The notes under the pieces: model-generated
Database searches by the model: none
What the model was told of the DNA's origin: nothing
Seen by the model: the letters and a program-made list of their open reading frames with translations, nothing else
NCBI GenBank assembly: GCA_964638815.1
Contig: CAZXBB010000041.1
Coordinates: 1-15,014 of the forward strand
From: CAZXBB01 sp964638815
Lineage (GTDB): Bacteria; Planctomycetota; Phycisphaerae; Phycisphaerales; SM1A02
Reading direction: 5' to 3'
DNA length: 15,014 bases
Made by a program: the position numbers and the translations under genes
In this document: positions 1-6,600 of the stretch, in pieces
Numbering within the stretch: the stretch's first letter is position 1
Layout: the number at the start of each line of letters is the position of its first letter

Positions 1-47
1 CGATGCTCGGCGATCACCGGGACCGGGCGGTTCGTGAGCCGGCGAAG

Positions 48-1277
48 CTACGAGGCGCGGTCCGTCACCGCGCCGTAGAACGCCGTCACGGCGCTTGCGT
101 ACTCCGGCGTCATCCGGCGTTCGCGGCGGCCCATGACGGTCCGGGCCACGTCGAGGAACTTCTCGAGCCGGTACGTCCGCCGGCCCTCGTCCGTGAGCCA
201 GGCGAACGGCGGAACGGTCGTCGGGGGCGGCGTCGAGGTCGCGATCATCGCGCCGGTGCCGACGATCGAGCCGGTCATCAGACGCGTGCCGATCGCCGTC
301 TTCACGTGATCGCCGAGCATCGCCCCGAGGAACGTCATCCCCGTCCGGTGCCGCGGCCCGTCCGGCACCAGCCGCACGCTGACCTCGCCGTACGTGTTCA
401 GCAGGTTCGAGTTCGTCGTGCCCGCGCCGAGATTGACCCACTTGCCCACCCACGAGTCGCCGAGATGCCCCTCGTGGCTCTTGTTCGCGTAGCCCTGGAA
501 GACCGTGGTCCCGATCTCCCCTCCCACCTTGCACATCGGGCCGACCACCGTGTTCGCCTTGATGTGGGCGCGATCGATCACGATCGACCCGCGTCCGATC
601 GAGCACGGACCGCAGAGGATCGCCCCGGGCCGGATGACCGCGTGCTCGTGGACGATCACGGGACCGGCGGTCGCGTCGAAGACGACGCTGCGGGAGACGG
701 ACGCCGTCGCGTGCATCTCGACGGGATGGTCCCCGATGATGTCCGCCGTCTCGCTCGGGACCCTGGCGTCGATCATCTCGATCGTGGAGATGTCCCGCGG
801 GATCGTGTCCTTCAGGAGATCGATGACTTCCCACGGGTACTTGTAGAGCACGCGTTCGGTGATGTGACGCACGTGCACGCGCTCGTGCAGCGAGCCCGTC
901 GTGAGGAAGTACTCCGCGTCGGCCCGCCGAAGGTTCGCCGCGACGACCTGGTCCGTCGCGGACTCGATCACGGCGCAGTTGTTCCCGACCGACTCCAGCA
1001 GGTCCGTTGACGGCGTCGCCCACCGGCCGTTGACGCAGAAGAGCGTCTCCTCGTCGGGGAGCGCGTTGACCGGCGCGTCGGCCCGCGAGCGCACCATCGG
1101 CGCGAGCCGCTCGGGCACCCAGTAGCCGCCGAGCGTCTTCGGCCGCGCGGCCCGCAGCCGCCCCGCCGTCGTGTACACGCCCGTGCGCACCTCGAAGGCG
1201 GCGCGCAGCTCGGTCATCGGCCCGAGCTGCCCGAGGCCGTCGTCGAAGATGATCATGCGCGTGGCGTGGTGCACCAT
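48..1277 (-). CDS. GlmU-like sugar nucleotidyltransferase / left-handed beta-helix acetyltransferase
   Basis: This 409-residue protein resembles the 'alternative GlmU' family, which is predicted to make UDP-GlcNAc from GlcN-1-P by acetylation and uridylylation. The N-terminal half (about 8-180) is nucleotidyltransferase-like and opens with IIFDDG and LGPMTELRAAFEVRTG. From about 185 to 350 it has hexapeptide-repeat character (IVHEHAVIRPGAILCGPCSIG), typical of a left-handed beta-helix. The stretch GGEIGTTVFQGYANKSHEG followed by NLGAGTTNSN is the conserved acyltransferase core. The ATG at 1277 has AGGA about 10 bases upstream; a second Met at residue 8 lies closer to the conserved start. It begins 12 bases after the mreD stop and is the last visible gene of the mre operon, so a role in peptidoglycan precursor supply is inferred. 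Substrate specificity cannot be read from the sequence. Confidence 0.87.
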   Translation of the reverse strand: MVHHATRMIIFDDGLGQLGPMTELRAAFEVRTGVYTTAGRLRAARPKTLGGYWVPERLAPMVRSRADAPVNALPDEETLFCVNGRWATPSTDLLESVGNNCAVIESATDQVVAANLRRADAEYFLTTGSLHERVHVRHITERVLYKYPWEVIDLLKDTIPRDISTIEMIDARVPSETADIIGDHPVEMHATASVSRSVVFDATAGPVIVHEHAVIRPGAILCGPCSIGRGSIVIDRAHIKANTVVGPMCKVGGEIGTTVFQGYANKSHEGHLGDSWVGKWVNLGAGTTNSNLLNTYGEVSVRLVPDGPRHRTGMTFLGAMLGDHVKTAIGTRLMTGSIVGTGAMIATSTPPPTTVPPFAWLTDEGRRTYRLEKFLDVARTVMGRRERRMTPEYASAVTAFYGAVTDRAS

Positions 1278-1289
1278 GGAATGAGTGTC

Positions 1290-1844
1290 CTACCTTCGGG
1301 TGAGCGCGGACCGAAAGGCCCACACCGGCGCCGTCCAGATGAGCGGCCGGCCGATCAGCAGCGCAAGTGCGCCGGAGTACACCGCGATCCCGAGGCGTCG
1401 CGTGAGCTCGCCGGGCGGGCGGTCGAGGCCGCCGCCCGGGTAAAAATCCTGCACGAAGTAGAAGAGCATCGCGACGAGGCTGGAGGCCGCGACGAAGACG
1501 ATCGTCATCACGGCGACGGTCGGGGTTCGGTTGCGGAAGAGCATCGAGCGCACGTAGAGAACGATCATGCATCCGCCCACGTAGCCCAGCGCGTACGGAC
1601 CGATGATCGGGCCGGGCCGGTCGGTGCCGTGCGGAAGATAGATCGAGAGGTCCAGCAGCAGCCCCAGTGTCCAGCACGCCCACAGCGCCGTCAGGCGCGG
1701 GGCGAACAGCGAAACGAAGACGGCGAGCACCGCGACGAAGCTCGGCGCGATGTTGCCGAGCGACCGGACGACCAGGACGTTGCTCACGCTCATCTCGAGG
1801 ACGAGGAACGCGAACGCGACCACGGCAAAGACCATCCACCTCAC
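1290..1844 (-). CDS. mreD: Rod-shape determining membrane protein MreD
   Basis: This is a 184-residue, strongly hydrophobic protein with about five transmembrane segments (roughly residues 2-24, 33-52, 55-70, 80-102 and 110-132) and another hydrophobic stretch near 150-175. Length and topology fit MreD, the integral membrane member of the MreBCD elongasome that links cytoplasmic MreB filaments to periplasmic MreC. The family is poorly conserved, so the call rests mainly on position: its ATG overlaps the mreC stop in an ATGA arrangement (1841-1844), implying translational coupling. The GlmU-like gene follows after 12 bases. Confidence 0.85.
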   Translation of the reverse strand: MRWMVFAVVAFAFLVLEMSVSNVLVVRSLGNIAPSFVAVLAVFVSLFAPRLTALWACWTLGLLLDLSIYLPHGTDRPGPIIGPYALGYVGGCMIVLYVRSMLFRNRTPTVAVMTIVFVAASSLVAMLFYFVQDFYPGGGLDRPPGELTRRLGIAVYSGALALLIGRPLIWTAPVWAFRSALTRR

Positions 1845-2749
1845 GGCGCGCCGCCCCGCGGGCCGGACGGCGCGACATCGCGGTCCTCCTCGATGACGAG
1901 CGTGACCTCCGCGACGTCGCGCACGACGAAGTCCGGCTCGACCGTCACGAGGTGACGGAGCGGCTCGTTGTCGTCCACGCGCACGTCGGTGACGGTGCCG
2001 AGCACCATCATCTGCGCCGTCGCGGGCCAGGCGTCGTCGGCCAGCCGGACGACGTCCCCCTCGGCGATGGGCTCGTCGCGCGGAACCTCGCCGGTGAAGG
2101 TCCCGCCGCCGGTCGGCAGGAGGTGGAGTCGGGCCGCTTCCTCGAGATCCGCCTCGATGTCATGACGCGGAAAGACCGCCGTCCGCAGCGGACCCGTCGC
2201 GTCGTTGGCGATCGGCAGCAGCGAGCAACGTCCGGCCTCGGCGGGACCCACCGTGCGACCGAGCAGGTGCACCCCGCCGTGGACCGCGATCGTGCCGGCC
2301 GGCACGGTCCTGGGCGCGCCCGCCTCGAGCGTCAGCTCGACTGGGCCGAGCGCGGCGCCGGGGCTCCGCATGGTCACGTACGCGATGACGAGCCGGCTCG
2401 CGACGCTGCGGTTCTCCACCGGGATGCGCTGGAGCTGCGCGATCTGCTCGCGGAGCTTGACGACCTTCAGATGCTCGGCGTGGTAGAGACGCTGGGCCTC
2501 GTCCCGATCACGCGTGAGCTGTTCGATGATCGCGCGGCCCTCGGGCGATACCCCCTCGATCGTCGCGGGCGGCGGACGCAGCCACCCCGCGAGCGTGGTG
2601 CCCGCGTGCGTGAACGGCCGCATCGGAAACCGCACGATCTCCGCCAGGTCGCGCGACCAGGAGAGACGCCACCCCGCCGGAAGCAACGCCAGCGCCGCCG
2701 TCACGACCAGCGTGATGGGGAAGTGGAGTTGGGAGCGATCACGAAGCAT
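1841..2749 (-). CDS. mreC: Rod-shape determining protein MreC
   Basis: This 302-residue protein has one N-terminal transmembrane segment (about 10-28), a helical, probably coiled-coil stretch (about 72-112, rich in R/E/L/Q), then a glycine- and valine-rich beta region to the end. That is the MreC order: cytoplasmic tip, membrane anchor, dimerising coiled coil, periplasmic beta-domains. MreC scaffolds PBP2/RodA-type cell-wall synthesis along the lateral wall. The sequence is divergent and no strict motif can be quoted, so the call depends on architecture plus its place between mreB (32 bases upstream) and mreD (4-base overlap). The C-terminal tail is acidic and then Gly/Pro/Arg-rich, probably disordered. 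Confidence 0.87.
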   Translation of the reverse strand: MLRDRSQLHFPITLVVTAALALLPAGWRLSWSRDLAEIVRFPMRPFTHAGTTLAGWLRPPPATIEGVSPEGRAIIEQLTRDRDEAQRLYHAEHLKVVKLREQIAQLQRIPVENRSVASRLVIAYVTMRSPGAALGPVELTLEAGAPRTVPAGTIAVHGGVHLLGRTVGPAEAGRCSLLPIANDATGPLRTAVFPRHDIEADLEEAARLHLLPTGGGTFTGEVPRDEPIAEGDVVRLADDAWPATAQMMVLGTVTDVRVDDNEPLRHLVTVEPDFVVRDVAEVTLVIEEDRDVAPSGPRGGAP

Positions 2750-2781
2750 CAGGTGCGGAATCGACGGCTTCGTCGCTCCTG

Positions 2782-3834
2782 TCAGAAGTCATCCATATCC
2801 GATTCCATCGTCCCCTTCCACTCCTCCAGGTTCTCGAGATAGATGCTCGTCCCGCGCGCGACGCAGGTCGTCGGCTCGTCGGCGACGTGCACGTCGAGAC
2901 CGGTGGCGTTGGAGAAGACGACGTCGATGCCGCGCAGGAGCGAGCCGCCTCCCACGAGACAGATGCCGTTGTCGATCAGGTCGGCGGCCAGCTCGGGCTC
3001 CGCTCGCTCGAGCGTGCGCGTGACGGCCTCGACGATCGCGGCCACGGGTTCGAGCAGCGCCTCGCGGATCTCGTCGCTGGTCACGACCATCTTGCGGGGC
3101 AGCCCGGAGATGTTGTCGCGTCCGCGGACGTCCATCGTCTGCGGCTCCCCCACCGGCGCGGCGGTGCCGATCTCGATCTTGATGCGCTCCGACGTCTGCT
3201 CACCGATCGTGAGGTTGTACGTCTTCTTCATGTAGTTGATGATCGCCTCGTCCATGTCGTCGCCGGCCACGCGGACGGACTCGCACGTGGCGATGTCGGC
3301 GAGCGACATGATGGCGACCTCGGTCGTGCCGCCGCCGATGTCGACGATCATCGATGCCGTCGGCTCGACGATCGGCAGACCCGCACCGATCCCCGCCGCC
3401 ATCGGCTCCTCGACGAGATAGACGCGACGCGCCCCCGCCCGCTCGGCGGAGTCGAGCACGGCGCGCTTCTCGACCGCCGTGATGCCCGACGGCACCGCGA
3501 TGACGACCCGCGGCCCGAGGATGCGGCTGCGCCCGTTCACCTTGCGGATGAAGTAGCTCAGCATCGCTTCCGTGATCTCGAAGTCGCTGATGACGCCGTC
3601 CTTGAGCGGACGGATTGCCGTGATCGACCCGGGCGTCTTGCCGAGCATCTCCTTGGCCGACCACCCGACCGCGTTGCCGTTGTTCAGGACCTTGTTCGTG
3701 CCGCGCTTCACCGCGACGACCGAAGGTTCGTTCAGAACGATCCCCTCGCCGCGGACGCACACCAGCGTGTTACACGTCCCCAGGTCGATGCCCATGTCGA
3801 CGCTGAATAACCCGAGGAGCTTGTCGAGGACCAC
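2782..3834 (-). CDS. mreB: Rod-shape determining actin homologue MreB
   Basis: This is a full-length (350-residue) bacterial actin that forms membrane-associated filaments guiding lateral wall synthesis. The ATPase signatures are clear: phosphate-1 loop IDLGTCNT (16-23), connecting motif around VIAVPSGIT (111-119), phosphate-2 loop DIGGGTTE (165-172), and adenosine motif LVGGGSLLRG (293-302). VYLVEEPMAAGIGAGL (138-153) is typical of MreB rather than FtsA or DnaK. The start is GTG, with GGAG six bases upstream. It is the first gene of mreB-mreC-mreD-glmU-like, downstream of a 450-bp gap that contains a TATGAT box. The C-terminus ends in an acidic DMDDF after a conserved-looking LEEWKG. Confidence 0.98.
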   Translation of the reverse strand: MVLDKLLGLFSVDMGIDLGTCNTLVCVRGEGIVLNEPSVVAVKRGTNKVLNNGNAVGWSAKEMLGKTPGSITAIRPLKDGVISDFEITEAMLSYFIRKVNGRSRILGPRVVIAVPSGITAVEKRAVLDSAERAGARRVYLVEEPMAAGIGAGLPIVEPTASMIVDIGGGTTEVAIMSLADIATCESVRVAGDDMDEAIINYMKKTYNLTIGEQTSERIKIEIGTAAPVGEPQTMDVRGRDNISGLPRKMVVTSDEIREALLEPVAAIVEAVTRTLERAEPELAADLIDNGICLVGGGSLLRGIDVVFSNATGLDVHVADEPTTCVARGTSIYLENLEEWKGTMESDMDDF

Positions 3835-4284
3835 CGTGGACTCCGTTCCGGCTGTCTGAGAGAGACGACTGCATCATACGGCAAACAGTGCGCGCCCGAC
3901 GCGCCGCGCTCCCCGGCGACCGAAGCGGAACGTCCGCCCTGCCGGCCCAATGGCCCTGGCGGCGCGGGGGCACAGGTTGTCCACGGTGGCCGGAGGAGGC
4001 GCCCGCGCCCCGCCTCGCGGCGCGTTGTCTCCGATCGCGGTCGTCACCCGCGTCGCGGTCGTGGTTCGTGATCGCGGCTTTGATCGTCCAGGCGCCACCG
4101 GCATGCGCCACCGGGCGACGAAGCGATCCTCCCGGGCGGGTGGACATGACGACACGGACCGGATCCAGGAGCAATTCGCGATCGGGCAGCCGCGATCGGG
4201 CAGCCGCGATCAAGCCGCTGCGATCGGGCAGCCGCGACCCGGCCAGCCGCCATCGTTTCGCCCGGGGGCGCCGGTCAGCCGCGA
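3835..4284. other. 450-bp gap between the mini-membrane-protein gene and mreB
   Basis: No convincing gene is seen here. Several open frames cross it on both strands, but they are Arg/Pro/Ala-rich and look like by-products of high GC. The gap holds the mreB leader at its mreB-proximal end and a run of degenerate 14-bp repeats at its far end (4177-4289). It also has several GATCGCGG/CCGCGATC words around 4030-4075 that may be decayed members of the same repeat. Confidence 0.6.
3873..3878 (-). promoter_or_regulatory. Candidate -10 box for the mre operon
   Basis: On the minus strand TATGAT (5 of 6 matches to TATAAT) lies 38 bases upstream of the mreB GTG. It would start a transcript with a leader of roughly 30 bases that includes the GGAG ribosome site. 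No recognisable -35 hexamer lies 16-18 bases upstream, where the DNA is nearly all G and C, so this is a suggestion only. Confidence 0.35.
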
Positions 4285-4289
4285 TCAGC
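4177..4289. repeat. Degenerate 14-bp tandem repeat
   Basis: CGCGATCGGGCAGC occurs twice head to tail (4177-4190, 4191-4204). A 16-base variant follows (4205-4220), then a copy differing only in its first base (4219-4232), then CGCGACCCGGCCAGC (4233-4247). The motif ends as GGTCAGCCGCGATCAGC, which runs into the 3' end of the 59-residue gene, so the last unit covers that gene's stop codon (4285-4287). Confidence 0.7.
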
Positions 4290-4464
4290 TCACGAGCTTG
4301 ACGACCCCGCCCGCCTGGTCGCCCACCTTCGAGTGGTCCATGTTGCGCTTCGCCAGCATGCCGACGCCGGCGAGGAGCACGAGGAAGGCGACGAACAGGA
4401 GCCCCGTGTAGACGTCGAGGCCGCCGTCGGATCGTCGGACGGGCGCGTTGAGCCGGCTCATCAT
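4285..4464 (-). CDS. 59-residue single-pass membrane protein
   Basis: This small gene encodes 59 residues starting MMSRLNAPVRR. A short basic N-terminus is followed by one transmembrane helix (about 19-38, VYTGLLFVAFLVLLAGVGML) that begins after an Asp-Gly-Gly turn. A positively charged AKRN then leads into a short polar tail ending in VVKLVS. It starts two bases after the stop of the TM/coiled-coil gene, with a G-rich stretch about 10 bases upstream that could act as ribosome site, and no promoter of its own is needed. No function is recognised. The tight linkage suggests it partners the coiled-coil protein in the inner membrane. Either of the two adjacent ATG codons could be used. Confidence 0.72.
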   Translation of the reverse strand: MMSRLNAPVRRSDGGLDVYTGLLFVAFLVLLAGVGMLAKRNMDHSKVGDQAGGVVKLVS

Positions 4465-4466
4465 GG

Positions 4467-5357
4467 TCAGAAGCCCCCCGCCACGCGTGCGTAGACGTCC
4501 ATGCCGGGCGCGATCGCGCCCTGCTCCAGCTCGACGACGCCGGTCGAGCGGTTGATGTCCACCTCGATGATGCGCAGCTTGCCCATGAACTGGCCGTTCG
4601 CGCCGATCGTCATCACCCAGCCGTCCTTCACCCCGTCGCGGGAGCCCGCGTTGATCTCGGCGAGGGTCTGGTCACTGCTGCGTCGCACGCTCAGGATCCG
4701 GGCGTCGAGGTTCTTGTCGATCGGGACGGACGGCCGGAACTGGCCCGCGGCGGGGCCGCGCTCGAGCTCGCCGTGCCTGGCGACGTACTGGTAGACGGTG
4801 TCGAGCGTCTTGGCGTGCTCGTCGCGCAGACGCTGGAGCTCTTCCTGGAGCGCGCGACGCGCCTCGATGGCGGCGTCGAGCTTCGCCCGCGTGTCCCGGA
4901 GATGCTCGTCGAGCTCGACCTTCTGCCGCTCGGAAGCGAGCGCCTCGCGGCGAAGGCCGCGCAGCTCCTCGATGAGCGACTCGGTCAGCTGCTGGCCGGC
5001 ATCCACGGACGAGGTCAGCGTCGCGAGCTGGCGGTGGATCTCGGCGTCCGTCCTGGTCGCGGACTTCACGTCGCTGTCGAGCTTGCGGTTCTCGGCCTGG
5101 AGCTGGTCAGCCTGCCGACGCAGGTCGAGCGACCTGGCCTCGAGCTCCTGGATCTGGCCGTCCTTCCGCATCTCCGCAGCGCCGAAGCCGGCCTTGGCGG
5201 CCTCGAGCGCCGATCGCAGGCTCGCCGCCTGGGCCTCCGCGGAAAGATAGCGGCTTTGGAAGCTGTTCTCGTTGTACGAGTAGACGACGACGAGCGGCAC
5301 CAAAAGCACCGTCAACAGCGACACAAGCACGATGAAGATCTTGGTCAGTACGTGCAC
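4467..5357 (-). CDS. Membrane-anchored coiled-coil protein with C-terminal beta domain
   Basis: From a GTG at 5357 this encodes 296 residues beginning MHVLTKIFIVLV. An N-terminal transmembrane helix (about 5-26) is followed by a very long coiled coil (about 35-195, rich in A/E/R/L/Q/K heptads), a proline-containing hinge (about 200-215) and a beta-rich C-terminal domain (about 217-296). The C-terminal pattern ILSVRRSSDQTLAEINAGS, then DGVKDGWVMTIG, then MGKLRIIEVDINRS resembles FlgT C-terminal-like or MreC-like beta modules. The overall plan (TM, coiled coil, beta domain) parallels MreC. An upstream TTG at 5363 is in frame, but AGAGG sits 8 bases before the GTG and only 2 before the TTG. It has its own promoter and is followed after two bases by the 59-residue gene. 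Function unknown; an envelope scaffold is inferred. Confidence 0.85.
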   Translation of the reverse strand: MHVLTKIFIVLVSLLTVLLVPLVVVYSYNENSFQSRYLSAEAQAASLRSALEAAKAGFGAAEMRKDGQIQELEARSLDLRRQADQLQAENRKLDSDVKSATRTDAEIHRQLATLTSSVDAGQQLTESLIEELRGLRREALASERQKVELDEHLRDTRAKLDAAIEARRALQEELQRLRDEHAKTLDTVYQYVARHGELERGPAAGQFRPSVPIDKNLDARILSVRRSSDQTLAEINAGSRDGVKDGWVMTIGANGQFMGKLRIIEVDINRSTGVVELEQGAIAPGMDVYARVAGGF

Positions 5358-5389
5358 GAGCAAGTCCTCTTATATAGAGCGCTTAGTTG

Positions 5390-5418
5390 TTTGTACCTAC
5401 CGGTCAGATTCGTGTCAA
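5390..5418 (-). promoter_or_regulatory. Sigma70-type promoter for the TM/coiled-coil gene
   Basis: On the minus strand a perfect TTGACA (5413-5418) is followed by a 17-base spacer and TACAAA (5390-5395, 4 of 6). The expected start is near 5383, giving a leader of about 25 bases that contains the AGAGG ribosome site. The surrounding DNA (5364-5420) is clearly more AT-rich than the genes on either side. It lies in the gap after the HEAT lipoprotein gene, so it begins a new transcription unit. Confidence 0.7.
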
Positions 5419-5487
5419 CAGAACGTGAGGTTCCCTTTCGGCCGGGCCGGATCCGCCGAGAACCGCCCGCCGGACATCGAGGGCGAC

Positions 5488-6600
5488 TCAGCGGCGGCCG
5501 GTGATCCGGAGGATGGCCCCCGCCGAGGCCACCTGCACCAGGGCGTTCCGGTCCTCGAGGGTCGCCGCGAGCGGGTCGAGCGACGCGGCATCGCCCGCCC
5601 AGCCCAGCGCGGCGGCCGCCTGCGCCCGGACCTCGGCCCGCCGGTGACCGAGGTACTCGATGGGGATCTGCGGGATCGACAGCTCCGCGGCGATCTGCGC
5701 CAGCGCGAGGACGGCGGCCAGCCGGACCTCGGGCGGCTCGATGCGTGGCTCGGTCCGCGTCGCGATGTCGCGGAGGGTCGCGACGTAGGCGCGGTCGCCC
5801 ACCCGTCCGCAGAGCTGGCAGGCGAATACGACGATCTCCGCCTGCTCGTCGGGGGCGAAGAGCGCGGCGCGGATGACCTCGAGTTCGCCGTCGGAGCCGA
5901 GCTTCACCATCGCCTCCGCGAGCTGGAGATCGACGATCCGCTGCCGCGCCGGATCTCCCGAGGCCAGCCGCCGGCCGACCGCTTCGCGCAGCATCGGGAG
6001 CGCCGACGGCTCGCCGATCTCGCCCAGGACGAGCGCCGCGTTGCCCTTCACCTCCGGATCGTCCGACATCACCATACCCGCCAGCGGGCCGAGATCGACG
6101 TGCTCGCCGCACGCGTCAAGCGCGAACAGGACCGCGGCCTGCACCGACTGCGAGCCATCGTCGCGCATCTCCCGAAGCCGCGGAACGAGCGTGTTGAGTC
6201 GGAGGCGACCGGCGGTCATCGCCGCGACGAAGCGAACGCCGCGGTTCGAGTCGCGCAGCCCCGCCGCGACGGCCGGCATCGCGTCGGCCGGGGCGACGCC
6301 GAACGCCTCGATCGCGTTGGCGCGGACGAGCGCGTTCCCGGACTCCGTCGCGACGACGAGCATGTCGAGCGCCGCCTGGCGCCGGGCCGGGCCGCCGTGC
6401 AGGTCGAGCGGCTTCGGCATCACGAGCCGCGGCTCCTCGACCGGACGCGGCAGGACGGACCGGCTCTTGGTCCCCCACTCGACCGGGGCGCCCGGGGCGT
6501 TCGGCGCGGACGCGGTTTCCTGCGTGGACACGCAGCCGCCGACGCTGACCGTCGCGGCCAGGGCGGCGAGGGCGAGGGCACGCGTGACGTTCCGGCTCAT
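5488..6600 (-). CDS. HEAT-repeat lipoprotein
   Basis: This 370-residue protein starts at an ATG preceded by GGGAG. The N-terminus MSRNVTRALALAALAATVSV runs into GGC, a lipobox with the modified Cys at position 23. After a Pro/Ala-rich linker come several helical HEAT/PBS-lyase-like repeats (about 70-370), for example LVRANAIEAFG, PEVKGNAALVLGEIGEPSA, PEVRLAAVLALAQIA and AEVRAQAAAALGWAGDAAS. Such repeats form a curved solenoid for protein binding; no catalytic motif is seen. Its ATG overlaps the lnt stop by four bases (ATGA, 6597-6600), so its synthesis is probably coupled to the enzyme that finishes lipoprotein acylation. The open frame runs further upstream, but only this start gives a signal peptide. 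Partner unknown. Confidence 0.87.
   Translation of the reverse strand: MSRNVTRALALAALAATVSVGGCVSTQETASAPNAPGAPVEWGTKSRSVLPRPVEEPRLVMPKPLDLHGGPARRQAALDMLVVATESGNALVRANAIEAFGVAPADAMPAVAAGLRDSNRGVRFVAAMTAGRLRLNTLVPRLREMRDDGSQSVQAAVLFALDACGEHVDLGPLAGMVMSDDPEVKGNAALVLGEIGEPSALPMLREAVGRRLASGDPARQRIVDLQLAEAMVKLGSDGELEVIRAALFAPDEQAEIVVFACQLCGRVGDRAYVATLRDIATRTEPRIEPPEVRLAAVLALAQIAAELSIPQIPIEYLGHRRAEVRAQAAAALGWAGDAASLDPLAATLEDRNALVQVASAGAILRITGRR

Noticed and set aside
1..47. Possible start of another minus-strand gene (GTG at 17) after the GlmU-like gene
   Set aside because: Only about five codons fit before the window edge and there is no ribosome site upstream, so nothing can be supported.
3977..3985. 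TTGTCCACG, similar to a DnaA box, in the gap upstream of mreB
   Set aside because: Only 7 of 9 positions match TTATCCACA, it is single, and there is no AT-rich unwinding region or dnaA/dnaN nearby, so an origin is not supported.
3888..4411. Plus-strand frames of 137 and 153 codons in the mreB upstream gap
   Set aside because: Low-complexity Arg/Ser/Pro/Gly composition that follows the 14-bp DNA repeats; they also overlap the 59-residue gene antisense and have no convincing ribosome site.
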